This document shows positions 14,587 to 22,104 of a DNA stretch of 64,000 nucleotides, piece after piece. The stretch comes from JADHMP01 sp016779985 (GTDB lineage: Bacteria; Bacteroidota; Bacteroidia; Flavobacteriales; Flavobacteriaceae): NCBI GenBank assembly GCA_016779985.1, contig JADHMP010000005.1, forward strand, positions 1-64,000, in the 5' to 3' direction. The position numbers were made by a program, and so were the translations under genes. The notes beneath the pieces were generated by a model. The model was not told the origin of the DNA, made no database searches, and was given only the letters and a program-made list of their open reading frames with translations. Every line of letters starts with the position of its first letter. The first letter of the stretch is position 1.

Positions 14587-15161
14587 GATTGTTGAATTTC
14601 TTTATTGCGAAAACAACTCATCACGTGGTCATTGACCATACCCGTAGCCTGCATATGGGCATAAATCACGGTAGGGCCAACAAATTTAAAACCTCTTTGT
14701 TTTAAGTCTTTGCTGATTTTTTCTGCTAGGGGTGTATAGGCAGGAATTTCTTCCATTGAACGGTATTGGTTTTGGATTGGTTTTCCCTCTACAAATTGCC
14801 AGATATAATTTGAAAAACTCTTTTCTTGACGTATAACCTCTAGAAAAGCTTGAGCATTGTTCATTGCAGCATATATTTTTAAGCGATTCCTTATGATGCC
14901 CTTGTTTTGCATTAAGAGTTCTAACTTTTCAGTATTATATGAGGCTACTTTTAGATAATCAAAATTGTCAAAAGCCTCTCTGAAATTTTCTCTTTTACGA
15001 AGAATAGTAATCCAGCTTAAACCTGCTTGGAAAGTTTCCAAGATTAAAAATTCAAAAAGCTTTTGATCTTCATAAACAGGTTTTCCCCATTCTAGGTCAT
15101 GATATTTTATATAAAGAGGATCTCCTAAACACCATGAACAACGTTGTAGGTTTTGATTCAT
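14583..15161 (-). CDS. tag: DNA-3-methyladenine glycosylase I
   Basis: This 192-residue base-excision-repair enzyme removes 3-methyladenine from alkylated DNA. It has the zinc-binding N-terminus RCSWC, then YHDLEWGKP, the conserved FEFLILETFQAGLSW segment, and the late KFVGPTVIYAHMQATG and MVNDH motif that completes the zinc site (Cys, His, His, Cys pattern with the near-terminal SCF). Length is typical. It lies downstream of the rplM-rpsI-rpsB-tsf operon on the same strand as a separate unit, since the strong terminator at 15180-15203 intervenes. Confidence 0.95.
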   Translation of the reverse strand: MNQNLQRCSWCLGDPLYIKYHDLEWGKPVYEDQKLFEFLILETFQAGLSWITILRKRENFREAFDNFDYLKVASYNTEKLELLMQNKGIIRNRLKIYAAMNNAQAFLEVIRQEKSFSNYIWQFVEGKPIQNQYRSMEEIPAYTPLAEKISKDLKQRGFKFVGPTVIYAHMQATGMVNDHVMSCFRNKEIQQS

Positions 15162-15174
15162 AAAAATAAAGGTA

Positions 15175-15203
15175 TAAAAAACCCGTTAGTGCAATAACGG
15201 GTT
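15175..15203 (-). terminator. intrinsic terminator of the rpsB-tsf operon
   Basis: On the minus strand AACCCGTTA (15203-15195), a 6-base loop and TAACGGGTT (15188-15180) form a 9-bp stem followed directly by a T-run. It ends transcription from tsf and separates it from tag. Confidence 0.87.
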
Positions 15204-15228
15204 ATGTATGGTACAAATGAATCAGCAG

Positions 15229-16050
15229 CTAAACCAGAGCAACACGTTCAAAAGCAGTAATTTCAAGAGCATCATCTTCTCCCTTTACATATTGATTGAC
15301 AGAGAGTTTGCTGTCTTTAATAAATGCTTGATTAATGAGCGTATTGTCTTTAAAAAAGCGCTTTAATTTCCCTTTAGCGATATTGTCTAACATGGCTTCA
15401 GGTTTACCTTCTTGTCGCAATTGATCTTTAGCAATTTCGATTTCCTTTTCGATGATTGCAGCATCAACTCCAGTTTCATCAAGCGCAATAGGATTCATTG
15501 CAGCAGCTTGCATTGCTACATTTTTAGCTACCTCAGTAGACTTTTCAACCGAAGCAGACAATCCAACTAAAGTAGCAATTTTATTTCCTGCATGAATATA
15601 AGATCCTACAAAAGGGGCTTCAATACGTTTGAAGCCGCCAATTTCAATCTTCTCGCCAATCACACCTGTTTGTTCAATGAGCTTTTCAGCAACTGTCATT
15701 CCATCAATAGAAGCGGTCAAAAAGGAATCCAATGTATCATGGCCCAAGGCTAATTCAGTTAGGCTTGTTGCCAATTCCAGATAAGATTCATTTTTTGCTA
15801 CAAAGTCTGTCTCACAATTGAGAGAGACAAGAACACCAGCGTTTTGTTCAGTATTGACTTTGGCTAATACAGCTCCTTCAGAAGATGCTCTATCTGCACG
15901 ATTTGCAGCTACTTTTTGCCCTTTCTTTCTTAGATTTTCTACTGCTTTGTCAAAGTCACCTTCAGCTTCAACTAATGCTTTTTTACAATCCATCATTCCT
16001 GCTCCGGTTGCTTGCCGTAGCTTATTTACTTCTGATGCAGTTATTTTCAC
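15229..16050 (-). CDS. tsf: translation elongation factor Ts
   Basis: The 273-residue nucleotide-exchange factor for EF-Tu has an N-terminal UBA-like module with VNKLRQATGAGMMDCKKALVEAEGD (residues about 8-32), followed by the signature CETDFVAKN near 79-87. The core domain shows duplicated halves and the end is ITAFERVALV. It follows rpsB after 24 bases, the standard rpsB-tsf order, and is closed by the terminator at 15180-15203. Confidence 0.97.
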   Translation of the reverse strand: MKITASEVNKLRQATGAGMMDCKKALVEAEGDFDKAVENLRKKGQKVAANRADRASSEGAVLAKVNTEQNAGVLVSLNCETDFVAKNESYLELATSLTELALGHDTLDSFLTASIDGMTVAEKLIEQTGVIGEKIEIGGFKRIEAPFVGSYIHAGNKIATLVGLSASVEKSTEVAKNVAMQAAAMNPIALDETGVDAAIIEKEIEIAKDQLRQEGKPEAMLDNIAKGKLKRFFKDNTLINQAFIKDSKLSVNQYVKGEDDALEITAFERVALV

Positions 16051-16074
16051 AATTAATAGTATTTATATTTTTAA

Positions 16075-16965
16075 TTACTTTTCTGTAGTTTCTTCTTTTG
16101 AATCAGTTTTTTTAACCTCTTCCGTATTTTCAGAAGTACTTGCTTCTGGAGCAGCTTTCTGCTCTTCTGTCACTTCCACTTGAGCTGTTTCAGTCGAAGA
16201 AACATCGGTTTTATTAGAGGCACTCTCAGCAGCAGCCATTCCTTCTGCGTCTTGAGCGTCAAAGCCTTCTTTTTCGTTTTTGCGAGTTTCTAAACCTTCT
16301 GCAATGGCATCAGTTACTAAGCCTAAAATTTTACTAATTGACTTCGAAGCATCATCATTTGATGGAATAACATAATCAACCGTTCTTGGATCAGAATTAG
16401 TGTCGACCATGGCGAAAATAGGAATCTTCAGTTTTTGAGCCTCTTTTACAGCAATGTGCTCACGTGTTGTATCTACAATAAATATTGCCCCTGGGAGTCG
16501 CGTCATTTCAGAAATGGAACCAAGGTTTTTCTCCAACTTTGAACGCAGCCTGTCTACTTGTAAGCGTTCTTTTTTAGAAAGTGTTTCAAAAGTACCATCT
16601 TTTTTCATTCGATCAATGGCCCCCATTTTTTTAACAGCTTTACGAATGGTTACAAAGTTGGTAAGCATACCACCAGGCCATCGTTCTGTTATGTAGGGCA
16701 TGTTTACTTTATTAGCATGCTCTGCTACAATATCTTTAGCTTGTTTTTTGGTGGCAACAAATAGTATTTTTCTTCCAGAAGCGGCCAATTTGCTTAGTGC
16801 TTTGTTAGCCTCGTCTAGTTTTGCTACCGTTTTGTAAAGATTGAAAATGTGGATTCCATTGCGCTCCATATATATATAGGGAGCCATATTTGGATTCCAT
16901 TTGCGCGTTAAGTGTCCAAAATGAACTCCTGCTTTTAGAAGATCATTTACATCTGTTTGTGTCAT
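16075..16965 (-). CDS. rpsB: 30S ribosomal protein S2 with acidic C-terminal extension
   Basis: Residues 1 to about 230 are ordinary S2: LLKAGVHFGHLTRKWNP, then YITERWPGGMLTNF, then PGAIFIVDTTREHIAVKEA and VDTNSDP. The remaining 66 or so residues are a disordered Glu/Thr/Ser/Ala-rich tail ending TEEVKKTDSKEETTEK, with no counterpart in E. coli S2. Tails of this type occur in Bacteroidetes. The gene is preceded by an unusually structured 137-base spacer after rpsI, a candidate site for a separate promoter or autoregulation. Confidence 0.97.
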   Translation of the reverse strand: MTQTDVNDLLKAGVHFGHLTRKWNPNMAPYIYMERNGIHIFNLYKTVAKLDEANKALSKLAASGRKILFVATKKQAKDIVAEHANKVNMPYITERWPGGMLTNFVTIRKAVKKMGAIDRMKKDGTFETLSKKERLQVDRLRSKLEKNLGSISEMTRLPGAIFIVDTTREHIAVKEAQKLKIPIFAMVDTNSDPRTVDYVIPSNDDASKSISKILGLVTDAIAEGLETRKNEKEGFDAQDAEGMAAAESASNKTDVSSTETAQVEVTEEQKAAPEASTSENTEEVKKTDSKEETTEK

Positions 16966-16995
16966 AGTTTTTAGTTTACGTTCTCAAAGTATAGC

Positions 16996-17015
16996 AACAA
17001 GACTAGGGTCTTGTT
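16996..17015 (-). repeat. perfect 8-bp hairpin in the rpsB leader
   Basis: AACAAGAC (16996-17003) and GTCTTGTT (17008-17015) enclose a 4-base loop. It lies 31 bases upstream of the rpsB start and directly upstream (on the minus strand) of a near-consensus -7 sequence TATACTTTG (16993-16985). Confidence 0.6.
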
Positions 17016-17021
17016 TAGATG

Positions 17022-17050
17022 CTAAACTAACATCCGACTTAGCGGTTTAG
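17022..17050 (-). repeat. bulged 9-bp hairpin in the rpsI-rpsB spacer
   Basis: CTAAACTAA (17022-17030) pairs with TTAG (17039-17042) and TTTAG (17046-17050), leaving a 3-base bulge and an 8-base loop. It is the second of three consecutive hairpins in this spacer. Confidence 0.5.
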
Positions 17051-17077
17051 ACAACGGGTTAATAAATGAATGAACGG

Positions 17078-17097
17078 GGTTTTACAATAGTAAAACC
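17078..17097 (-). repeat. perfect 8-bp hairpin just after rpsI
   Basis: GGTTTTAC (17078-17085) and GTAAAACC (17090-17097) enclose a 4-base loop, six bases downstream of the rpsI stop. No T-run follows on the minus strand, so it is not a standard intrinsic terminator. RNA processing or 3'-end protection is possible. Confidence 0.5.
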
Positions 17098-17102
17098 AAT
17101 AC

Positions 17103-17489
17103 TTATCTTTTAGAAAATTGAAATTTCTTTCTAGCTTTTTTCTGGCCATATTTTTTACGTTCTACCATTCTCGGATCACGAGTGAGTAAACCTTCAGGCT
17201 TGAGAGCTGAACGATGCTCTTCATTGAGTTTACATAAGGCTCTAGATATGGCCAAACGAACTGCTTCTGCTTGACCATTGGCACCACCCCCTTTAACCGT
17301 AACTTTTAGGTCGTAAGACCCAGCAGTACTAGTAAGAGCAAATGGCTGCTCAATTTTATACTGTAAAGTTGGAGTTGGAAAATAGTTTTTATAATCTTTT
17401 TGATTGACCGAAATAGCTCCCTTTCCTTCTTGCAAATAAATGCGCGCTACTGAGGTTTTTCTTCGACCAATTGTGTGCGTTACTTCCAT
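17103..17489 (-). CDS. rpsI: 30S ribosomal protein S9
   Basis: The 128-residue protein has the S9 pattern: HTIGRRKTSVARIYLQEG at the start, a GGGANGQAEAVRLAISRAL core, LLTRDPRMVERKKYGQKKAR, and the C-terminal basic tail ending FSKR, whose terminal Lys-Arg contacts P-site tRNA. Three bases separate it from rplM upstream, the universal rplM-rpsI pair. Confidence 0.98.
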   Translation of the reverse strand: MEVTHTIGRRKTSVARIYLQEGKGAISVNQKDYKNYFPTPTLQYKIEQPFALTSTAGSYDLKVTVKGGGANGQAEAVRLAISRALCKLNEEHRSALKPEGLLTRDPRMVERKKYGQKKARKKFQFSKR

Positions 17490-17492
17490 TGA

Positions 17493-17948
17493 TTATTTTA
17501 ATTCAGTAAGATTAATTGTCTTTGGGTTTTGAGCCTCATGAGGGTGATTCGCATTTGCATAAACCTTTAAATTACGAAACAAAGCAGCCCCAAGTTTGTT
17601 TTTAGGCAACATCCCTTTCACTGCATTTTCCATAATTCGGGTAGGGTTTTTAGCATGAGCTTGTGTAGCATTTAAAGAACGCTGACCCCCTGGATAGCCA
17701 GTGTGACGAATATACTGTTTCTGCTCCCACTTCTTGCCACTCAAAGTAATGTTTGCAGCATTCACCACAATCACATTGTCACCACAGTCAACATGAGGAG
17801 TATAATTAGTCTTATGCTTACCTCTTAAATAGTTAGCAATGATGCTTGCTGATCTTCCTAATGGGAGACCATCTACATCAATCAAAACCCATTCTTTGTT
17901 TACGGTTGATGCATTTGCAGCAATAGTTTTATATAACAGTGTATTCAC
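17493..17948 (-). CDS. rplM: 50S ribosomal protein L13
   Basis: The 151-residue protein contains the L13 landmarks VLIDVDGLPLGRSASIIA, LRGKHKTNYTPHVDCGDNVIVVNA and the later YIRHTGYPGG and AVKGMLPKNKLG blocks. It is the first gene of the rplM-rpsI-rpsB-tsf run. A -7-type element lies about 45 bases upstream. Confidence 0.98.
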   Translation of the reverse strand: MNTLLYKTIAANASTVNKEWVLIDVDGLPLGRSASIIANYLRGKHKTNYTPHVDCGDNVIVVNAANITLSGKKWEQKQYIRHTGYPGGQRSLNATQAHAKNPTRIMENAVKGMLPKNKLGAALFRNLKVYANANHPHEAQNPKTINLTELK

Positions 17949-17992
17949 AATTTGTATGCTTTAATAAAATATTAAATTTCATTTACGGGCTG

Positions 17993-18000
17993 CAAATGTA
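17993..18000 (-). promoter_or_regulatory. candidate -7 element of the rplM operon
   Basis: On the minus strand TACATTTG (18000-17993) fits TAnnTTTG exactly, followed by GCAGCCC, similar to the sequence after the rplU element. No TTG occurs at the expected distance, so a weak -33 is assumed. Confidence 0.48.
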
Positions 18001-18066
18001 CAATTATATATTTTTTTGTAAAATTTTGAGCTGTATTTTTTTATGCTCTTTGTAAATAAAAGAGAG

Positions 18067-20895
18067 CTAATGGGCTTCTAACCAATTTTTTCCCACTCCA
18101 ATGTCTACAACCAAAGGAACCTCTAATGAAAAAGCACCTTCCATGGCTTCTTTGACCATTTTCTTTAAAGGTTCAACTTCTTCATTAGGAACTTCAAAAA
18201 CTAGTTCGTCATGAACTTGCAACAACATTTTAGAGGCCCACTGCTCATGAGTCAATTTTTTCTGAATGGCTATCATCGCTAACTTGATAATATCAGCTGC
18301 ACTTCCTTGGATAGGAGCATTCACAGCATTGCGTTCTGCTGCACCTCTCACCACCGCATTTTGAGAATTGATTGATTGCAAATAACGTCTTCTGCCTAAA
18401 ACAGTTTCCACATATCCATTTTCACGGGCAAAATCTACTTGATCGTGAATATAATTCCGCAAAGTTGGATAGGTCGCGTAATAGGTTTCAATCAAAGCTT
18501 TTGATTCACTTCTTGTAAGGTCTGTCTGTTGACTTAGCCCAAAAGCAGACACGCCATAGATTATTCCAAAATTTACCGTCTTTGCATGACTCCTTTGCGC
18601 ACGTGAGACGTCTTTGGGGTCAACATCGAATACTTTTGCTGCTGTTGCTGTATGTATATCTTCGTTATTCTGAAAAGCTTGAATCATTTCAGGATCTTTG
18701 CTTAAGGCAGCAATAATTCGTAATTCAATTTGAGAATAATCTGCAGCCATCAAAACATAGTCATCAGACTTGGCAATAAAGGCTTTTCTAACTTGTTGCC
18801 CTCTTGGTGTTCTAATAGGAATATTTTGTAAATTAGGATTGTTGCTACTTAGTCTTCCAGTAGCTGCAACTGCCTGATTATAAACGGTATGAACTCTTCC
18901 TGTTTGAGGGTTTATTTCTTTGGGGAGCACCGATACATAGGTATTTTGTAATTTTTGTAAAGAGCGCCAATCCAATATTTGAGCAACTATGTCGTGCTCT
19001 TTTGCCAAATAGGACAAAACATCTTCTGCTGTTGAATATTGTCCTGTTTTGGTTTTTTTCGGTTTATCAATTAGCTTTAATTTTTCAAAAAGAATAATGC
19101 CAAGTTGCTTAGGTGAGGCGATATTAAAGGTCTCATCAGCAGCTTTAAAAATATGTTTCTCTATGGTTGCAATGTCAGTTGCTAATGTTTTTGAGAATTC
19201 GTTTAGATAGGAAGCATCTACAGTTATACCATCGCTTTCCATTTCAGTTAGGACTTCCATCAAAGGCAATTCAACCTCTTTAAAAAGGGATAGGGTTTGT
19301 GATGATTCTAATTCTTTTTGAAAATGTTCTTTTAACTGCAAAGTGACATCAGCATCTTCAACTGCATATTCTGTTTGCAAATCTAGTGGGACATCTCTCA
19401 TGCTTCCTTGGTTAGCACCCTTTTTGCCAATGAGCGATGTGATTGGTTGTGGTTTATAATGAAGATAAGTTTCAGCTAATATATCCATATTGTGACGCAT
19501 GTCAGGATTAATCAAATAGTGCGCTACCATTGTATCAAAAAAAGGACCTGAAACTAAAATGTCATATTTTCTTAAAACCTTTAGGTCATACTTTAAATTG
19601 TGTCCAATTTTCTCAATAGATTTATTTTCAAAAAAGGGTTTAAAATCACCTAATATAGTTTTAGTCTCAACTTGATCTGGTGGAAGAATTAAATAATAGC
19701 CTTTACCAGAAACCCACGAAAAAGCAATACCCACTAATTCGGCTTCTAAGCTTTTCAAACCTGTAGTTTCAGTATCAAAACAAACTTGCGTTTGTTCTAG
19801 AAGCGCTTCGAGTAATAATGCTCTCCCACGAGCAGTTGTTACGTGCTGATAATGATGTGAATATTGATCATTTTCTAAAACCTCTTTATGACTATTTTGA
19901 TCTGCTGATCCGCCCCCAGGAGGCGTAAAAAGATCAAATTGTTGCCCCTCTGATGGAGCCTTAGGTGTAGTATTTGTTACTTTTTTTGTTTCTTGTAGAC
20001 TATCCTTTTCTACTTGAAATAATTTAGCAAACCTTTCCTTAATCCGTCTAAATTCAAGAGTATCAAAAAGAGCATTTACCTTTTCAAAATCAGGTTCACT
20101 CAAAGCATAACTTTCTGCGTCAAAATGGACTGGGACATCTAATAAAATTCGAGCTAACTCTTTTGAGAGCAGCCCTTGTTCTTTATGTGTTTCAACATTT
20201 TCTTTAAGTTTCCCTTTCAGTTGGTCTGTGTTTTCTAAAAGGGTTTCCATGCTTCCAAATTGCTTGATAAATTTTTTTGCTGTTTTATCTCCAACACCAG
20301 GTAATCCGGGAATGTTGTCAACAGCATCTCCCATCATTCCTAAATAATCAATGACTTGGAGGGGATTTTCAATTTCAAATTTTTCACACACTTCTGGGAC
20401 ACCCCAAACCTCAATGCCATTGCCCATTCTGGCGGGTCGATACATGAAAATATTTTCAGATACCAATTGAGCAAAATCCTTGTCAGGAGTCATCATAAAC
20501 ACCTGATAATCTTCTTTCTCAGCCTGTTTTGCTAAGGTGCCAATAATATCATCAGCTTCAAATCCCTCTTTTTCAATGACTGGGATTTTCATGGCTTTTA
20601 GGATGTTATGAATAATAGGAACAGCAACTTGAATTGCTTCAGGGGTTTCATCTCTATTGGCTTTGTATTCAGCAAATTGTTCAGTTCTAGCCACTGACCC
20701 GCCTTTATCAAAACAAACGGCCATATGGTCTGGTCGCTCACGATTGATAACGTCTAACAAGGAATTCATAAAGCCCATAATGGCAGATGTATCCATGCCT
20801 TGAGAATTGATTCTTGGATTTTTTATAAAGGCATAATAGCCTCGGAAAATTAGGGCATAGGCATCTAATAAAAAAAGCCGCTTTTGCGAAGCCAT
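18067..20895 (-). CDS. polA: DNA polymerase I
   Basis: The 942 residues hold three domains. A 5' nuclease (about 1-290) shows LLDAYALIFRGYYAF, ADDIIGTLA and DYLGMMGDAVDNIPGLPGVG. A 3'-5' exonuclease (about 355-540) has an intact CFDTETTGL metal site, so proofreading is likely active. The polymerase (about 560-942) has motif A DYSQIELRIIAALS, motif B RSHAKTVNFGIIYG and motif C QVHDELVFEVP. It acts in Okazaki-fragment maturation and repair. It stands alone on the minus strand, with a promoter at 20925-20951. Confidence 0.97.
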   Translation of the reverse strand: MASQKRLFLLDAYALIFRGYYAFIKNPRINSQGMDTSAIMGFMNSLLDVINRERPDHMAVCFDKGGSVARTEQFAEYKANRDETPEAIQVAVPIIHNILKAMKIPVIEKEGFEADDIIGTLAKQAEKEDYQVFMMTPDKDFAQLVSENIFMYRPARMGNGIEVWGVPEVCEKFEIENPLQVIDYLGMMGDAVDNIPGLPGVGDKTAKKFIKQFGSMETLLENTDQLKGKLKENVETHKEQGLLSKELARILLDVPVHFDAESYALSEPDFEKVNALFDTLEFRRIKERFAKLFQVEKDSLQETKKVTNTTPKAPSEGQQFDLFTPPGGGSADQNSHKEVLENDQYSHHYQHVTTARGRALLLEALLEQTQVCFDTETTGLKSLEAELVGIAFSWVSGKGYYLILPPDQVETKTILGDFKPFFENKSIEKIGHNLKYDLKVLRKYDILVSGPFFDTMVAHYLINPDMRHNMDILAETYLHYKPQPITSLIGKKGANQGSMRDVPLDLQTEYAVEDADVTLQLKEHFQKELESSQTLSLFKEVELPLMEVLTEMESDGITVDASYLNEFSKTLATDIATIEKHIFKAADETFNIASPKQLGIILFEKLKLIDKPKKTKTGQYSTAEDVLSYLAKEHDIVAQILDWRSLQKLQNTYVSVLPKEINPQTGRVHTVYNQAVAATGRLSSNNPNLQNIPIRTPRGQQVRKAFIAKSDDYVLMAADYSQIELRIIAALSKDPEMIQAFQNNEDIHTATAAKVFDVDPKDVSRAQRSHAKTVNFGIIYGVSAFGLSQQTDLTRSESKALIETYYATYPTLRNYIHDQVDFARENGYVETVLGRRRYLQSINSQNAVVRGAAERNAVNAPIQGSAADIIKLAMIAIQKKLTHEQWASKMLLQVHDELVFEVPNEEVEPLKKMVKEAMEGAFSLEVPLVVDIGVGKNWLEAH

Positions 20896-20924
20896 AAGTG
20901 GTGATTTTAGTAAAAATATAAATT

Positions 20925-20951
20925 CAAACTTAATTCATACCCTTTTCCCAA
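20925..20951 (-). promoter_or_regulatory. promoter of polA
   Basis: On the minus strand TTG (20951-20949), 16 bases, then TAAGTTTG (20932-20925). The -7 element is exact and lies about 30 bases before the start codon. The spacing is one base below the usual minimum. Confidence 0.5.
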
Positions 20952-21098
20952 ATAGAGTTCAAAAATTCATCACTTTCAATAGTTTACCAAACCACATTTA
21001 TACCCTTTAATTATAATTTTTTAGTGTCTTTTTTTAATGAAATCTTCACAAAATTGATTTTTCAGTTTTCTATTTAAAGAGGACACTACGATATTCTG

Positions 21099-21106
21099 TA
21101 TTTTTG
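21099..21106 (+). promoter_or_regulatory. candidate -7 element of tadA (leaderless arrangement)
   Basis: TATTTTTG is an exact match ending four bases before the ATG at 21111. Transcription would start at or within a base or two of the start codon. No TTG at 17-23 bases upstream was found. Confidence 0.42.
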
Positions 21107-21110
21107 GTAG

Positions 21111-21548
21111 ATGACTAAAGAAGATCAATTCTTTATGCGCCAGGCCTTGGGTGAGGCTCAAAAAGCGATGGAAACTGATGAAGTTCCAGTGGGTGCAGTG
21201 ATAGTTCAAAATGGGAGGATCATTGCTCGCGCGCACAACCTCACTGAAAGGCTCAATGATGTGACCGCTCATGCTGAAATGCAGGCTATCACTTCTGCCG
21301 CTCATTTTATAAACGGAAAGTATTTGATAGATTGTACACTTTATGTGACCCTTGAACCCTGTGTGATGTGTGCAGGAGCATTGTATTGGGCACAGATTAA
21401 ACGTGTGGTGGTCGGAGCTTTAGACCCTAAGAGGGGCTTTTTACAAGCCGCCGTTTCTTTACATCCAAAAACAGCTTTGAGTGCAGGTGTGTTAGAAGAG
21501 GAATCAAAAGTGTTGCTGAATCAATTTTTTAGTCAAAAAAGGACATAA
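21111..21548 (+). CDS. tadA: tRNA-specific adenosine deaminase
   Basis: The 145-residue cytidine-deaminase-fold enzyme converts adenosine 34 to inosine in tRNA-Arg. The zinc and proton-transfer residues are seen as HAE (54-56) and EPCVMC (82-87), with Cys84 and Cys87. The phrase DEVPVGAVIV at 23-32 is typical. Length fits TadA and not guanine deaminase. The 216-base gap upstream contains only its likely promoter and that of polA. Its 3' end nearly abuts the terminator of the convergent csp gene. Confidence 0.9.
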   Translation: MTKEDQFFMRQALGEAQKAMETDEVPVGAVIVQNGRIIARAHNLTERLNDVTAHAEMQAITSAAHFINGKYLIDCTLYVTLEPCVMCAGALYWAQIKRVVVGALDPKRGFLQAAVSLHPKTALSAGVLEEESKVLLNQFFSQKRT

Positions 21549-21571
21549 AAAAAGCACCCATTGGGGTGCTT
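21547..21571 (-). terminator. intrinsic terminator of the cold-shock gene
   Basis: On the minus strand AAGCACCC (21571-21564), a 4-base loop, GGGTGCTT (21559-21552) and a T-run. The plus-strand side lacks a T-run after the stem, so it mainly serves the csp gene. Confidence 0.85.
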
Positions 21572-21591
21572 GATAAGCGTAACAATATAAG

Positions 21592-21783
21592 TTATAATAA
21601 GTTAATTTGAGAAGCTTGCTTCCCTTTTTTACCTTCTTCTTCTACATAAGTTACTTTCGCTCCTTCTCGGAGGGTTAGGCCATCTAGGGCCGAAACGTGT
21701 ACGAATACATCTTCGCCAGTTTCATCATTGGTAATGAAGCCAAATCCTTTGGATTCATTGAAAAATTTAACGGTTCCCGTCAT
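21592..21783 (-). CDS. cold-shock domain protein
   Basis: This 63-residue single-domain OB-fold RNA/DNA-binding protein starts MTGTVKFFNESKGFGFI, with the RNP1 motif KGFGFI at 12-17 and RNP2 VFVHV at 26-30. Proteins of this kind melt RNA secondary structure at low temperature, or act as general RNA chaperones. It is a single gene with its own terminator. I saw no consensus promoter in the 55 bases upstream. Confidence 0.96.
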   Translation of the reverse strand: MTGTVKFFNESKGFGFITNDETGEDVFVHVSALDGLTLREGAKVTYVEEEGKKGKQASQINLL

Positions 21784-21837
21784 AACATAAATTAAAAATT
21801 ATCGCAAGTTAAGACTTAACTTTGAAGTGACCTTATA

Positions 21838-22104
21838 TTATCGCGGTTTATTTTTTGAAACAACTTGATTTTCAATGTTTTTACGAATTTTTTTTAGGTT
21901 TTCTTCACTAAGGGTATAGTCTTTTAAACGTTTCCCTTTCCACCTGTGATATAGAAATATAGGAAGAAAAACAAATGCGGCAAAAACGACAGTAAATCCA
22001 ATAATTTTTTCTCCTACCCTAAGATCTACAACACTCTTATGATACGTACCATAAATTAATCCAAATGAAATACCAATGAATAAACAACGTAGCAATATCT
22101 TCAT
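21838..22104 (-). CDS. small two-helix membrane protein, function unknown
   Basis: The 88 residues have two hydrophobic segments (about 3-20 and 34-51) and a charged Lys/Glu-rich C-terminal tail (about 55-88) that may form a helix in the cytoplasm. I do not recognise a functional family. Its start overlaps the aspS stop by four bases (ATGA), so it is translationally coupled to aspS. Confidence 0.7.
   Translation of the reverse strand: MKILLRCLFIGISFGLIYGTYHKSVVDLRVGEKIIGFTVVFAAFVFLPIFLYHRWKGKRLKDYTLSEENLKKIRKNIENQVVSKNKPR

Noticed and set aside
17078..17097. Hairpin after rpsI as a terminator
   Set aside because: On the minus strand it is followed by CCCGTTCATT and not a T-run.
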